The translations under genes were made by a program, and so were the position numbers. A stretch of 54,735 nucleotides of DNA from Planctomycetaceae bacterium (lineage in GTDB: Bacteria; Planctomycetota; Planctomycetia; Pirellulales; Pirellulaceae): NCBI GenBank assembly GCA_024225195.1, contig JAAEMV010000138.1, positions 1 through 54,735 on the forward strand. The letters run 5' to 3'. Every line of letters starts with the position of its first letter. Positions within the stretch are counted from its first letter, which is position 1. The notes beneath the pieces are model-generated. The model did not search any database, had not been told where the DNA came from, and saw only the letters and a list, made by a program, of their open reading frames with translations. Shown piece by piece: positions 39,949 to 51,200 of the stretch.

Positions 39949-41802
39949 CTAGTCGTTCTTGAGCTTGATATTCAAGTTAACTTCGGTTTCGCCCCGCTTC
40001 AATTTAAATTTCGCGGTCTTCCCAGCATCGCGTCGAATCAAGCGAGAAATATCTCGCCGTTTCGTCATTGCCTCACCATTCATTTCAACAATGACATCGC
40101 CTTTTTGTAACCCTGCTTTTTCAGCAGCAGAATTCGGTGTCACGCTTTCAACAGTAACAACGCCGTTGTCATCATCAAGCATGACTCCCAACCGAAACGG
40201 CTTAGGGGCACCAAAGACTGGCTTCTTATCCATCGAAGCAAGTCCGTCGACAACTTTCTCCGAGTAGTCAATCACCTTCAAAGCGCCTTCACAGTCAAGC
40301 GTTTCAAAGTCGTCTTCAGGAGTGTGGTAAACCGCAGTCTGGCCAGTGTGAATAAATACGTTTGGAACATCCCGCTGATTAAACGGCAGGTGATCACTCC
40401 CCGCAAACGCACGTGGCGGTTTGTTGAGATCAAATCCAAAGTCTGCATTTGCAGAATCAAACACAGGATCCAATTGAGCTGACGAATTCCAGTTGTACAA
40501 AGTGAGTTTGTTATCACGCAGCCAGCCGATCATATCAAAGTTGATCATTGCAGCGGTAGTCTCCAGAGGGAAAAGTGGATTTTCACAGTAGTGAATCGCA
40601 CCCAGTAGTCCCATTTCTTCCGCTGTAAAACAAACAAACACAAGTCGGCGACCGGGCTTCTTGTCACGCTTATTGAACCGGCGAGCTAATTCAATCACCG
40701 CTGCTGTCCCAGTAGCATTATCATCAGCACCGTTATGAATCTCTTTTCGTCCCGGCGCACGAGAACCGTACTCACCCATTCCGAGGTGATCGTAATGTGC
40801 TCCAATCACAATCGTTTCATCTGCGTTGGGGCCTTCACCTTCAATGATCCCGATGATGTTGCTTGTCTTGGTCTTCTTAATTTTAAAGGCTGATTTAAAG
40901 TTGGCAGACCAACCATCCATCACCTGGGAAATCGGCTCCAGATTGCTGTCAATCTGTGCTTCGATTGCTTTCACGCTTGAAAGCTTTTTACCAGTTGGAG
41001 TGTTCAAAGGAGAATTCTTTAAAAGATCATCCAAAACCGATCGTTTGACTTGAGCAAACGGCAAACCATTGGTTCTAAACCGATCAGCCTGAATTAGCTC
41101 GTCAGCCGAAGCAGCATTGACTGAATCGTTTACCATAATGATTCCAGCCGCTTTCGCGCGCCGAGCTGCCGTAACCTTTTGGCTTCCAGATGAGTGGCGG
41201 GATGTATCAGCTCCGTCGAAAACGCTGCTCTCGTCCTCAGATTGCGGTTCGTAACGAATCATCACCACAATTTTCCCCTCAACATCAACACCTTTGTAGT
41301 CATCGTAATTATGTTCGGGTGCAGAAATTCCATAGCCAACAAAAACAAGATCACTACTTAGATCAAAATCTCGCCTTCCTAGGAGCTGTTGAAAATCTTT
41401 TCCTAACTTCAAATCTACCTTAGCGTCGTTTGGTCCGTTTAGTGCCAACCCTGTTGCTGCCTTATCAACAACCCGTGTGTTTCCGACTTCCATCTCCTGA
41501 AAGTATGTTCCGTCCGCCAGAGGCTTTAAGCCAGCTTTTTTATATTCAGCAACAATGTAGTCTTCGCAAAGCTTGATTCCCGGAGTCCCCGGTTGCCGAC
41601 CTCCCATCTCATCAGACGACATATACTTAATGTCATAAGTCACCTGCTTCAACGCATCCTGATCAATCGAAACTTCTTTTTTCTCAGCCGCCTTCTCAGA
41701 CGCTTCTTGACCAATAACGTTATCGGAAGTCACCAACATCGTTGAGGCGAAACCCAAGATGCAAGCGGTAAAAGTCATTTTGAATAAGTGTTTGTGCCTC
41801 AC
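39949..41802 (-). CDS. Exported M28-family metallopeptidase with PA and PDZ domains
   Basis: 617 residues from a GTG at 41802 with AGGAG seven bases upstream. A signal peptide (about 1-31, ending VIGQ) is followed by a PA-like insert (about 145-260) and the M28 zinc peptidase domain (about 310-520). Zinc-site residues are H336 in GAHYDHLG, D360 in GADDNATG, E395/E396 in FTAEEMG, D423 in NFDMIGW and H493 in VYHTPEDD. A PDZ domain (about 535-615, ending NLNIKLKND) closes it. It probably acts as an aminopeptidase in the cell envelope. Upstream is a 750 bp gene-free spacer. Confidence 0.93.
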   Translation of the reverse strand: MRHKHLFKMTFTACILGFASTMLVTSDNVIGQEASEKAAEKKEVSIDQDALKQVTYDIKYMSSDEMGGRQPGTPGIKLCEDYIVAEYKKAGLKPLADGTYFQEMEVGNTRVVDKAATGLALNGPNDAKVDLKLGKDFQQLLGRRDFDLSSDLVFVGYGISAPEHNYDDYKGVDVEGKIVVMIRYEPQSEDESSVFDGADTSRHSSGSQKVTAARRAKAAGIIMVNDSVNAASADELIQADRFRTNGLPFAQVKRSVLDDLLKNSPLNTPTGKKLSSVKAIEAQIDSNLEPISQVMDGWSANFKSAFKIKKTKTSNIIGIIEGEGPNADETIVIGAHYDHLGMGEYGSRAPGRKEIHNGADDNATGTAAVIELARRFNKRDKKPGRRLVFVCFTAEEMGLLGAIHYCENPLFPLETTAAMINFDMIGWLRDNKLTLYNWNSSAQLDPVFDSANADFGFDLNKPPRAFAGSDHLPFNQRDVPNVFIHTGQTAVYHTPEDDFETLDCEGALKVIDYSEKVVDGLASMDKKPVFGAPKPFRLGVMLDDDNGVVTVESVTPNSAAEKAGLQKGDVIVEMNGEAMTKRRDISRLIRRDAGKTAKFKLKRGETEVNLNIKLKND

Positions 41803-42555
41803 TCAGTATCTCCTGCTTTGAGAGTTTGAAAATTTTCGCCGAGCGGGGGTAGTCAATTCATTCAAGATTAGAGACGCGACGTGCCCCGTCGTTTTAAAGC
41901 ACGTCCCAACTCCGCGGGCAACCGACAATCTACCATCTGACGACAACATCGTCAGCAATTGGCAAGCATGCTGAAGCACGATTCCTACAAAAATAATAAT
42001 GCGCACTTGTCAGCCACTATCTTAAAAATGATGAAAGCCCTCGCTCTGCTGACACCCTCATTTAAAACCACAAACGAGAGGTGTCGGCAAATCTCGTCGG
42101 TAACCTCGGTTCAGACCGAACGGCAACCCGCCCACAAAAACAAACAACTCCAAGGTTGAGCAACCGACTGGACCGAGACCAGAGCTTTAGTAGGCAAAAC
42201 TGGGAGGCAAAACTCGCAGCCTGGAAACAGCACCTTGCCAGCACCCAAAACGACCACGAAACTCCACAATCTGGACAGCACCTCTTAAAATGTGGAAATT
42301 CGATCACCAAAACCGTTTGAAATCATGAATATACCGCCAAAACACCCAAGGGCTGATAATACGCTCTTGCAGGCTGTTTTCAGGAAGATAAAATCCCGTC
42401 TGAACGTCTCGGGCTGAGACACGGGTCGATGATTCAGGGCAAAATCCACGGATTTTTGCGTTGATCCGCCCCGCTGTACTCCTCTTCAACCTCCCGGCAG
42501 GCGTCTTAAATTTTGCGTCAACGACCCTAGAATACGTGTGGAGCAGGTCAACTTT
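41803..42555. other. Long divergent spacer, no gene called
   Basis: 753 bases between the minus-strand M28 gene and the plus-strand E1 gene. Several short frames exist, none with an SD or recognisable product. A weak GTCTC/GAGAC hairpin occurs near 42404-42418. Promoters for both neighbours must lie here but I cannot assign them. Confidence 0.5.
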
Positions 42556-44529
42556 ATGAATCCTCATACACAAACCATGACATACAACCGACTCGAACTT
42601 TTAAAATTGATGTATCTAAGTCGCGAGGGAGATCGTCGCGAAGGCGTTCTTCACCGGCAAAGCAAAGGCTGGTTCCAAGTAGCTGGAATGGGACACGAAC
42701 CGCTCGCGGTATTTTCATTTTTAATGGAAGACGGAGATTATCTATTTCCCTACTACCGTGATCGAGCCATGGTTCTCGCCAAAGGCGTGTCCAACGCCGA
42801 GCTGGCGAGTGCGTATTTTGCAAAACTCGGTTCCTCCAGTGGCGGTCGCCAAATGCCGGGGCACTATAGTGACCGTCAGCGGAACATCTGGAGCGTCCCG
42901 ACTCCAACTGGAGCCAATGCACTTCCGGGTTGCGGCGTGGCTTGGGCCATGCAACTTGACGAGCATCCCAACGTGGTAGTGGCTACTGTTGGTGATGCTG
43001 CCTCGCGCCAGGGTGAATTTTACGAAGCCATTGCGTTTGCCATCGAGCGACAACTTCCGATCGTTTTCATTGTTGAAGACAACAACTACGGAATCAGCAC
43101 AAACACCGAAAAATTCAATCCGTTTAAGCTAGAAGTATTTAACGAAAGTCATTTGGTTCACGTCGACGCCCGCCACCCGGATCGGGTATTCGATGTCGCA
43201 GCACCGGCCCTCGAGAAGGCTCGCTCTGGTGGCGGTCCCACTGTCATTATTGCCGAACTGGACCGCCTTTGCTCGCACACTAGTTCCGATGACCATCGAG
43301 TTTATCGTCCGCTTGATGAAATCGAAGCGATGGCAGATCGTGATCCGATCGTTGTGCTGTCCAACGAATTAATCGAATCGGGTGAATTGTCGAGCGACGA
43401 ATGGGAAGACATCAAGGCTGAGATCAACACACGGGTTGACCAAGAGTATATCGCGGCTGAATCCGAGCAGGATCCAACTCCCGATGACTTGATGAAGCAG
43501 CTATTCGCACCTTTGTCGACACCTGAGCCTCCCCCCATCGAAGGCGGGCGAAAGTGGCGAATGGTTGATGCAATCAACCAGGTTTTCAAGCATGGACTCG
43601 ATAACGACGATTCCTATATGTTCTTTGGAGAAGACATTGAGGCGCCCAAAGGTGGCGTTTTTGGACTCACAGCAGATCTCTCCCATGAACATCCCGACCG
43701 AGTCTTCAACTCTCCGCTCGCCGAGGCGACCATCGCTGGCGTCGGAATAGGCATGGCGTGCTACGGAAAGAGACCCGTCTTTGAAATTCAGTTCATTGAC
43801 TTCGTCGGCCCCGCGATGAATCAAATTACACAGAACTTGGCCACCCTTCGCTGGCGAACCAACGGCGACTGGAATTGCCCGGTAGTCATGTACGCTCCCT
43901 ACGGTGCCTATCTGCCAGGTGGTTCGCTATGGCATTCGCAGGCAAACGAATCGATCTTCGCCCATTGCCCCGGATTACGGGTTGTCGTGCCGAGCACTCC
44001 CGAAGACGCAACCGCTCTCATGTGGACGTCCATGCACACCGATGACCCGACGCTTTTCCTTATCCCAAAACATCTTTTCCGGCAACAAATGACTGTGCCT
44101 AACGACATTCCGGCTGTTGGATTCGGAGAGGCAAGGGTGCGACGCGAAGGAGATGACGTCACCATTGTTTCTTGGGGTAATTGCATGGAGCAGGCTTTTG
44201 CTGCCGCCGATGCCCTCGCCGACGAAGTTTCAGCTGAGATCATCGACCTAAGGTCGATACAACCGTGGGATAAAGAGACGATCCTCAGATCGCTTGAAAA
44301 AACAGGACGCCTTGTCGTCGTTCAAGAAGACGGCCGTTCGTGTAGTGTCGGACAGATGATTATCAGTGAAATCATGGGCGACTCCGAAAGTTTTTGCTAT
44401 TTTGTAAGTGCTCCTCAGTTGGTTGCCAAACCCGATGTCCATATTGGGTACAACCCGGTTTACGAGTACGCTGCACTCCCAGATACCAACCAAGTCATTG
44501 ACGCAATCCGAATTACAATGGAGGACTGA
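42556..44529 (+). CDS. 2-oxoacid dehydrogenase E1, fused alpha and beta subunits
   Basis: 657 residues from the ATG at 42556 (AGG eight bases upstream; a GTG at 42538 is the alternative). The N-terminal half (about 1-310) is E1-alpha with the thiamine diphosphate motif GD (146-147) ... EDNNYGIST (174-182). The C-terminal half (about 330-657) is E1-beta, with FGEDIEAPKGGVFG and EIQFIDFVGPAMNQI. The sequence fits the branched-chain/acetoin/pyruvate E1 group; the exact oxoacid is open. The E2 gene starts six bases after the stop. No E3 gene is in the window, so a shared lipoamide dehydrogenase is likely. Confidence 0.93.
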   Translation: MNPHTQTMTYNRLELLKLMYLSREGDRREGVLHRQSKGWFQVAGMGHEPLAVFSFLMEDGDYLFPYYRDRAMVLAKGVSNAELASAYFAKLGSSSGGRQMPGHYSDRQRNIWSVPTPTGANALPGCGVAWAMQLDEHPNVVVATVGDAASRQGEFYEAIAFAIERQLPIVFIVEDNNYGISTNTEKFNPFKLEVFNESHLVHVDARHPDRVFDVAAPALEKARSGGGPTVIIAELDRLCSHTSSDDHRVYRPLDEIEAMADRDPIVVLSNELIESGELSSDEWEDIKAEINTRVDQEYIAAESEQDPTPDDLMKQLFAPLSTPEPPPIEGGRKWRMVDAINQVFKHGLDNDDSYMFFGEDIEAPKGGVFGLTADLSHEHPDRVFNSPLAEATIAGVGIGMACYGKRPVFEIQFIDFVGPAMNQITQNLATLRWRTNGDWNCPVVMYAPYGAYLPGGSLWHSQANESIFAHCPGLRVVVPSTPEDATALMWTSMHTDDPTLFLIPKHLFRQQMTVPNDIPAVGFGEARVRREGDDVTIVSWGNCMEQAFAAADALADEVSAEIIDLRSIQPWDKETILRSLEKTGRLVVVQEDGRSCSVGQMIISEIMGDSESFCYFVSAPQLVAKPDVHIGYNPVYEYAALPDTNQVIDAIRITMED

Positions 44530-44535
44530 CCGGCC

Positions 44536-45708
44536 ATGCCCGTCATTTCAGTACGAATCCCGCAATTGGGCGAAGGCCTACAAGAAGCGTTACTAGTTGA
44601 ATTCCTTAAAAATCCAGGCGACACCATCGGTCGAGACGATCCGATCTACGTCATGGAGACGGACAAAGCAACCACGGACGTTGAATCTCCTTATGACGGA
44701 ACCCTCGTTGAGTGGACGGTCGAACCAGGAACAGTTCTGGAGATTGGCGCCGAAATCGGCAAAATGGAAGTAGCAGAAGGTGTCAAAGAAATGCCAGTCG
44801 GGCATGGCCCCGCCGATGCCGAGACTTCCGAACCCGCATCGCCTGCTGCCGCAACCGCCCCCACCTCGGAACCGGTGCGTTCAACCCGGGTAATGATTCC
44901 CCCCAAGACTCGGAAGTACTTAAAGGAACTTAACCTCCTTGATGCCGTCGATCAAATCCCTTGCAGCGGCAAGAAAATGATGCCCGAAGATGTCGATGCG
45001 TTTATCGCCGCTGGCGGAGCTAACGCGGAAATCTCTTCAGACCAATACACAGTCGAACCGTTACCAAAATCTCAAATTGTCTTGAATTACCGACTTGGTC
45101 GAGGCGCGAAAGCGTGCATCCCAGTGACCGTCATGACTGACGTCAACTGGACTCAGGTTGCTGCCGCCCGCACAGTCGCCCGTGAATCGGGTGGCCCGAC
45201 CGGTTTTGCCATGGCTTGCTGGGCAGTAGTTCAAGCCCTGAAAAACCACCCGAAGTTTCGCAGCGTGATGAACGCCGATGGTAACTCGCTTAAAGTTTTC
45301 CATCACGTGAATCTTGGCGTCGCCGTTGCTCTTCCGGGGGATGAGATGGTAACCGCCGTCATTCGCGACTCTGATAAAATGAGTGAGGCTGAGTTCTACC
45401 AAGCCTTCGCCAACCAAGTATCGGCCGCCAAAGAAACCGGAGATCAAGCTGACGAATCAACGACGGTAACAGTCTCTAATATTGGCAAAGCGGGCATGAA
45501 GATTGGCATCCCAGCGATCGTCGCCCCCGCTGTCGCGACACTCGCAATTGGCGAGTCATTCGCTCACCCCGTTCCCGATGGTGATTCGTTCCGATTCCAA
45601 ACCATGGTTACGGCAACCCTCAGCTTCGATCACAGAATTGCCAATGGCGTTGGTGCCGCGAATTTCATGAGCGAAGTCAAATCTCTCATCGAGGCGTTTG
45701 AAGCTTAA
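44536..45708 (+). CDS. 2-oxoacid dehydrogenase E2 (dihydrolipoamide acyltransferase)
   Basis: 390 residues. One lipoyl domain (1-80) with lipoylation lysine K44 in ETDKAT; a Pro/Ala-rich linker; a peripheral-subunit-binding domain (about 115-155, MIPPKTRKYLKELNL to MPEDVDAFI); a catalytic domain (about 170-390). The catalytic motif is FDHRIANG (H366, N370), where most E2 enzymes have HxxxDG, so the usual Asp is Asn here. It transfers the acyl group made by the adjacent E1 to CoA. An SD-like GGAGG lies at the 3' end of the E1 gene. Confidence 0.92.
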   Translation: MPVISVRIPQLGEGLQEALLVEFLKNPGDTIGRDDPIYVMETDKATTDVESPYDGTLVEWTVEPGTVLEIGAEIGKMEVAEGVKEMPVGHGPADAETSEPASPAAATAPTSEPVRSTRVMIPPKTRKYLKELNLLDAVDQIPCSGKKMMPEDVDAFIAAGGANAEISSDQYTVEPLPKSQIVLNYRLGRGAKACIPVTVMTDVNWTQVAAARTVARESGGPTGFAMACWAVVQALKNHPKFRSVMNADGNSLKVFHHVNLGVAVALPGDEMVTAVIRDSDKMSEAEFYQAFANQVSAAKETGDQADESTTVTVSNIGKAGMKIGIPAIVAPAVATLAIGESFAHPVPDGDSFRFQTMVTATLSFDHRIANGVGAANFMSEVKSLIEAFEA

Positions 45709-45765
45709 GCTACCCAAACGAAATCTCTCTGTGGGCAAGAACCCACCTACCAATTTGAAACTGAT

Positions 45766-46752
45766 TTATTCCGAGGCGTACGCTTGGTGCGCCCGGTCTA
45801 ATTCAGCCTTCGTCAATTCTTTACTATGCACGATCAGGCGGTAACGCAAACTCGTAAAACTCTTCGTTGACAACGCAACCGGGTCCCGACCTGGATAGAC
45901 AGGGTTTTGCATACTCTTCACTTTGTCACGCAAAATCCATTTTTGCGGATAACCAACCGTTTCAGGATGAACCAATATCGCAATTCCACCCGTCGTCTTG
46001 GAAGCCCCGAATTGACCTACCAAATCTACCCAATCGCCACAGGCCATTGGAAGTTTTGTCGCTTTGATAAATCCGCGGGAAGTCAGAAATCTGAGATCAG
46101 GCGGTTGCTTAACGCGAACCGAAAATCCACCATATCCTTTCGGATCATTTGAACCACCGATCGATAAATTAGGCCGAAGCGCGAGCAGCTTAATTTCGAA
46201 ATCGATATTTCGCATCTCCCCCGCGGCACGATGAACTTCAATGACATTCAATTCCTTAACCAGTGGAATTGGCTGGGCATCTGCATCAAGCAGTTTTTCA
46301 GATCGCCAAATGACCTCATTCTTGATTTGAATCGATTCAGTCTTCGAAACCATTTCAGTCGAGCGGACGTCCCAGTCGAACGAATCAGCCATCCACCCAT
46401 CTCCAACAGCAACCTCACCAACATACAGTTGATGCCAAGCCCAAAATACGCCCCGATGATGTAGATGATCGGAAGGAAAATCCTGGGTCAGTACTCGTCC
46501 ACCCATTCCGTACAAAGGATGAATATAATTTGCGCGGCGATGAGATCCATTTCGCGATTTTGGATTCGCTTGATACTGAAGAACTGGAGATTCTTTTTCA
46601 GTAATTAAAACTCCCTCGGCGTTTGCGAGCCAACTGAGCGAAAGATCAAGAGATTGACCCTGCTGTTGTGCCGATCCAGTTCTGGTGACTAAACCAATGA
46701 TCGCGATGAGCAAACAGGCTATCACAATGATTCGGCTCATCTTTACGCCCAT
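45766..46752 (-). CDS. DUF6807 (PmoA-like) exported protein
   Basis: About 328 residues with a signal peptide or anchor (IIVIACLLIAIIGLV) ending near GSAQ. The body has the DUF6807 landmarks NYIHPLYGMGG, DFPSDHLHHRGVFWAWHQ and, near the end, YRLIVHSKELTKAEL. Databases often call this family 'methane oxygenase PmoA', which has no mechanistic basis here; the HH motif may be a metal or catalytic site. The ATG at 46752 lies four bases after the DUF1501 stop; an overlapping TTG (46764) is possible. It is third in a minus-strand operon with PSCyt1 and DUF1501 genes. Confidence 0.82.
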   Translation of the reverse strand: MGVKMSRIIVIACLLIAIIGLVTRTGSAQQQGQSLDLSLSWLANAEGVLITEKESPVLQYQANPKSRNGSHRRANYIHPLYGMGGRVLTQDFPSDHLHHRGVFWAWHQLYVGEVAVGDGWMADSFDWDVRSTEMVSKTESIQIKNEVIWRSEKLLDADAQPIPLVKELNVIEVHRAAGEMRNIDFEIKLLALRPNLSIGGSNDPKGYGGFSVRVKQPPDLRFLTSRGFIKATKLPMACGDWVDLVGQFGASKTTGGIAILVHPETVGYPQKWILRDKVKSMQNPVYPGRDPVALSTKSFTSLRYRLIVHSKELTKAELDRAHQAYASE

Positions 46753-46756
46753 CTTT

Positions 46757-48193
46757 TTAAGCAATTATTTCTTTAACCACATTTCCTGCGATGTCAGTCA
46801 AACGAAAGTTCCTACCCGCATACTGATAGGTTAATTTTTCGTGATCTAGGCCCATGAGGTGCAATATCGTTGCATGTAAATCATGCATATGCACCTTGTT
46901 TTCAACCGCGTGGTGGCCGATTTCATCCGTCTTACCATGCACGTACCCTGCCTTCGTGCCACCACCGGCAAGCCAAACCGTAAACCCTCGTGGGTTATGA
47001 TCACGCCCATCTTTCCCTTGAGCAAATGGAGTTCGACCGAATTCACCCCCCCACCACACCAAGGTATCTTCAAGCAATCCACGCTGCTCTAAATCAGCCA
47101 GAAGACCCGCCACCGGTTTATCAACGGCTTTCGCATGATCTGCATGCTTAGGCATGTTGGAATGCTGATCCCACCGAGGGTTCGGAGATTCATCCGAATA
47201 GTTGACCTGTATGTATCGCACATCTGCCTCGGCCATACGCCTTGCTAAAAGGCACTGCCTACCAAAATCCTCGGTCTCTTTTTGATTAATTCCGTAACTA
47301 TCGAGCGTTTCACGGGTCTCACCGGACAAATCCATAATTCCCGGCGCATTCAACTGCATCCGGTAGGCCAACTCATACGACTCAATTGTCGCTTCCAGTC
47401 GTTCGTCTTCTGAATGCCGTTGTAATTGCGAACGATTCATTTGCTGAAGGAATTCAAATTGCTTTTTTTGAACATCCGGCGGCAAATCTAAATTCGAAAT
47501 GTTTCTAATTTTTGCATCAGCAACTGCCTGTCCAGCACGCCCTACGGCCGTACCTTGAAACATCGTTGGCAAAAACGCATTCGAATAATTTCGCGGACCA
47601 CCTTTACTCGCCGATGGATTAATTGTCACAAACCCCGGAACGTTCTGATTTTCTGTTCCCAGACCATACGTAATCCAGCTTCCAATCGAAGGGCGAACGA
47701 GATTAGTAGCCCCCGTATGCATAAAAAGGGTACTCGGACCGTGCGCGACTCCCTCGGTATGCATCGAATGAATCATGCACATTTTATCTACATGATTTGC
47801 CATTTCAGGAAACAACTCAGAGACGTGCTGACCACTTTCGCCGTACTGTTTAAACGACCAGAGTGGCTTTAAAAGATTACGAGTGCTTTTACTGCCAAAC
47901 GTACCAAACCGGACTCCAGTAAAATCTATCCCTTGACCATCTCGTTTAATCAGTTCCGGTTTGTAATCAAAACTGTCGACCTGACTTGGCCCGCCCTGCA
48001 TAAAGATAAAAATCACCCGCTTGGCCCGCGCCGGGAACATCGGCGGACGTGGCAACAGTGTATTACGCTTATCTTCTCCACGCGTTTGCTCCGCGCAGAT
48101 ACCTGAGAGCGCTAACGCTCCAAATCCACAGGCACTACGACGAATCATCTCGCGCCGAGAAACCGTTCGATAAAATTCACAAGGTTCTGTCAT
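46757..48193 (-). CDS. DUF1501 protein with Tat-like leader
   Basis: 478 residues. The leader SRREMIRRSACGFGALALSG is twin-arginine-like. Landmarks are VIFIFMQGGPSQVDSFDYKP, RPSIGSWITYGLGTENQN, WWGGEFGRTPFAQGKDGRDH and the terminal LGLDHEKLTYQYAGRNFRLTDIAG. It is a paralogue of the protein at 25169-26680. It lies 37 bases after the large PSCyt1 protein gene and runs into the DUF6807 gene, so one transcript is likely. Confidence 0.93.
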   Translation of the reverse strand: MTEPCEFYRTVSRREMIRRSACGFGALALSGICAEQTRGEDKRNTLLPRPPMFPARAKRVIFIFMQGGPSQVDSFDYKPELIKRDGQGIDFTGVRFGTFGSKSTRNLLKPLWSFKQYGESGQHVSELFPEMANHVDKMCMIHSMHTEGVAHGPSTLFMHTGATNLVRPSIGSWITYGLGTENQNVPGFVTINPSASKGGPRNYSNAFLPTMFQGTAVGRAGQAVADAKIRNISNLDLPPDVQKKQFEFLQQMNRSQLQRHSEDERLEATIESYELAYRMQLNAPGIMDLSGETRETLDSYGINQKETEDFGRQCLLARRMAEADVRYIQVNYSDESPNPRWDQHSNMPKHADHAKAVDKPVAGLLADLEQRGLLEDTLVWWGGEFGRTPFAQGKDGRDHNPRGFTVWLAGGGTKAGYVHGKTDEIGHHAVENKVHMHDLHATILHLMGLDHEKLTYQYAGRNFRLTDIAGNVVKEIIA

Positions 48194-48230
48194 GTTCTTA
48201 GACCAACATCCCCAATTAAGAAATTAAATT

Positions 48231-51200
48231 TCAATCCACGTACCGAAAATCTAAACTCGCAAACAAGGCATGGCAAAATCTAGCCCACGCTCCTTGCCGG
48301 ATTTCGTCGCCGGCATTGGCAACTCCGCCGCTTCCCCCCGCTATTTCTTGCCGAAGGTACTCCTCAACCGCCTTGATTTCTACCGGCGTTGGCTTGCGAC
48401 CAATTGTACTCAAATACGCAATTTTTACCCGCTCGACGTCATCAATTTCCGACATCGCAAGAAGCCTATCAGCCATTTTTGTAGATGCCCGAATTATTTC
48501 CGGATCGTTCATTAAAAATAATGCTTGAGTTGGCAGGGTACTCGTATTCCGATCTCCCGTAACCAAATTGGGATTTGCAAAATCGAAAACCTCAAAAAGC
48601 GGCAGCATCGAATTCCGAAACGCCGGGACATAAACACTTCTTCTGACCGTATCAAATTTATAGCCGAGATCATACTGAGTGATCTTACGAATGGTTCTTC
48701 CGCCAGGCGTAAGGTCAAGCTCACCGGATGCAAACAGAATTGAATCCCGAAGCACCTCGGCATCGACCCGGCGGCGATTCGCACGCCATAGCAGACGGTT
48801 TTCCGTATCCTTCGACTTTGCTACGGGATCCACAGCAACGCTAAGTTGGAAAGCGTGAGATAAGACTATTTTTTTGATTAGTTTTTTGGTCGACCAATTT
48901 GAGTCAATAAAATCTAACGCCAGAAAATCCAACAATTCTGGATGCGAAGGTTTTTCACCCACAAAACCAAAATTATCGATTGTGGAGACCAGCCCCCTCC
49001 CAAACAGGTGCCTCCAAACACGATTAACATAAACCCGTGCCGTCAAAGGATGCTCAGGATTCGCGATCCATTCCGCCAGTTGCAATCTCCCACTTTCATC
49101 ACGGCCAAACTCAGGCCGAGGTTGATCACTGCAAACAGATAAAAAACCGCGAGGAACAACCGGCCCCAAGTTGCGGACTGACCCGCGAATATGAAGATGA
49201 CCATCCTTTGGCTTTGCACTGTCTTTCACTGACATTGCGACGGCGACTGGACGTACTGGATTCTTTTTGATTTCCTTCAGCAAGCGATCCAATTTATTAA
49301 TTTGTTTTTCAAGGGCTACTACTTCAGCCGGCTTTGTGACGTCACCAGTCGAATCACCAGCCACCGGCTCGCGGCTGCTGGGAACTTTATCAGGTGGCTT
49401 CACCGAGTCTTTGCCTTTAGCAATAGAATCCCCTACCTGCTTGAGAAACTGGACTGCATCGACAATCACATGCCCATCTGTCCCCTCATTTGAAATTGTC
49501 ACGGAGGCGGCGTTGTCAGCTTCAAACCGGAAAGTCCCAAGTGAATAAAACAAACCATTTATGGGAGGGTGTTTAGATTGATTGACGAAGAATTTAGCTT
49601 TCCCGTCTTGATGATCCACTGTAACAACGGTGTTGGAAGCACGATTTCCACCAGCACTGTAAGAGATTCGGACCTCATAATTCCCACCTGCTTCAAATTT
49701 TGGCGAGAACACCGCCCTCTTCTCACCCTTCCCTGAGTTTTCATCGTGTAAGTAATTCTGATTTACGAATCGCGAGGTAAAAGTTGACTCAATCCAACTG
49801 CCAGTCAGTTGAGCCATCGTTTCGTCCAAAACTATGCCTTGCAGTGCGTCAGCTGATACCGCTTTTTTATTCGCCTCATTTTGGACCGATTTAGTTTTTG
49901 ACAACTTCGCCAACTTGGCTTTCGCTTTAGTCAACCGCTTCCCTAACTCTTTGACTTGCCTCAAATATTCATCCGCTGCCTTGACCTCTTCCGCCGAGGC
50001 GAGGGGGCGGGTGACATAGCCAGAAACATTTCCATCGACTAGCGAAACTGTACTTCCAAATATCCCCGCAATGGCATAGTAATCCGACATTGGAATCGGA
50101 TCGAACTTATGATCGTGGCAACGAGCACATCCTAAAGTCATTCCTAAAAAAGCCCGACCAACAGTATCGATCTGCTCATCGATTACTTCCATCCGCAACA
50201 GCTCTTTGTCTTGCTGTTCATAATTGGTCGGCCCGAGTGCCAGTAAACCGGTAGCTACCAAATGCTCTGTTTTTTGCTGGTGCGAATCGTGCGTAAGTAA
50301 ATCACCGGCGAGCTGCTCAACAATAAACTGATCGAAGGGCTTGTCTTGGTTGTAGGCATCAACAACGTAGTCGCGAAAACGCCAGGCCTCTGGAAACATC
50401 AAACTGCGACCGCCGCCACTCGATTCTGCGAACCTCGCAACGTCCAACCAATGTCGCCCCCAGCGTTCTCCGAAATGGGTTGAGGCCAACAACTCGTCAA
50501 CAACTTCCGGTAAGATCTCTACTGTTGAACGGCCGTCGTTAACAAAACTGCTGATTTGACCAACCGTCGGCGGCAATCCAATGACCGCAAGATAAATACG
50601 GCGTAATAGAGATTCACGCCCAGCATCTTCTACAGGAGTAATCCCGGCAGACTCCATCCTCGCAAGCAGGTAACGGTCGATATCGCTGCGGGGCCAGTTG
50701 CGATCAACGGTGGCCGGTGGCTGTGAATCCTTGAGAGGTGTAAATGCCCAAAAGTTCCGACCTGCCTCCAAGCTTACAGCTTCAGATTCTTTTCCTGGCT
50801 GAGCCTTTCGAGGATCAGGTGCGCCCATCTTGACCCACTGAACCAAAATGTCGATCTCTGACTTTTTCAACTTACCCTTCGGCGGCATCTCATAATCTTC
50901 GTAACGCACGGAAGAAATCAGCAAACTTTCCTCCGGATGTCCAGGAACAATCGCCGGCCCCGAATCTCCGCCACTTAGCATTTCCTCCAGTGAGGTTAAT
51001 CGCAAACCACCACGGATCTTTTTTTCATTTTCACCGTGACACTGAAGACAATGTTGAGACAAGAGCGGACGAACCTTATTTTCGAAGAACTCAATCTCGC
51101 GAGCCGTAAAAGATTTCTGATCAGAATCCCCACCTTCCTGCGCTAGGACATTCGCGTTTAAAAGGCTCCAGGCAAATGCAATCTGTAATAGCGCCAGCGC

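Noticed and set aside
45766-46752. Reading the DUF6807 protein as a methane monooxygenase (PmoA) subunit
   Set aside because: The name is a database legacy. The protein is soluble/exported with no PmoA membrane helices or copper site and sits with DUF1501/PSCyt1 genes.
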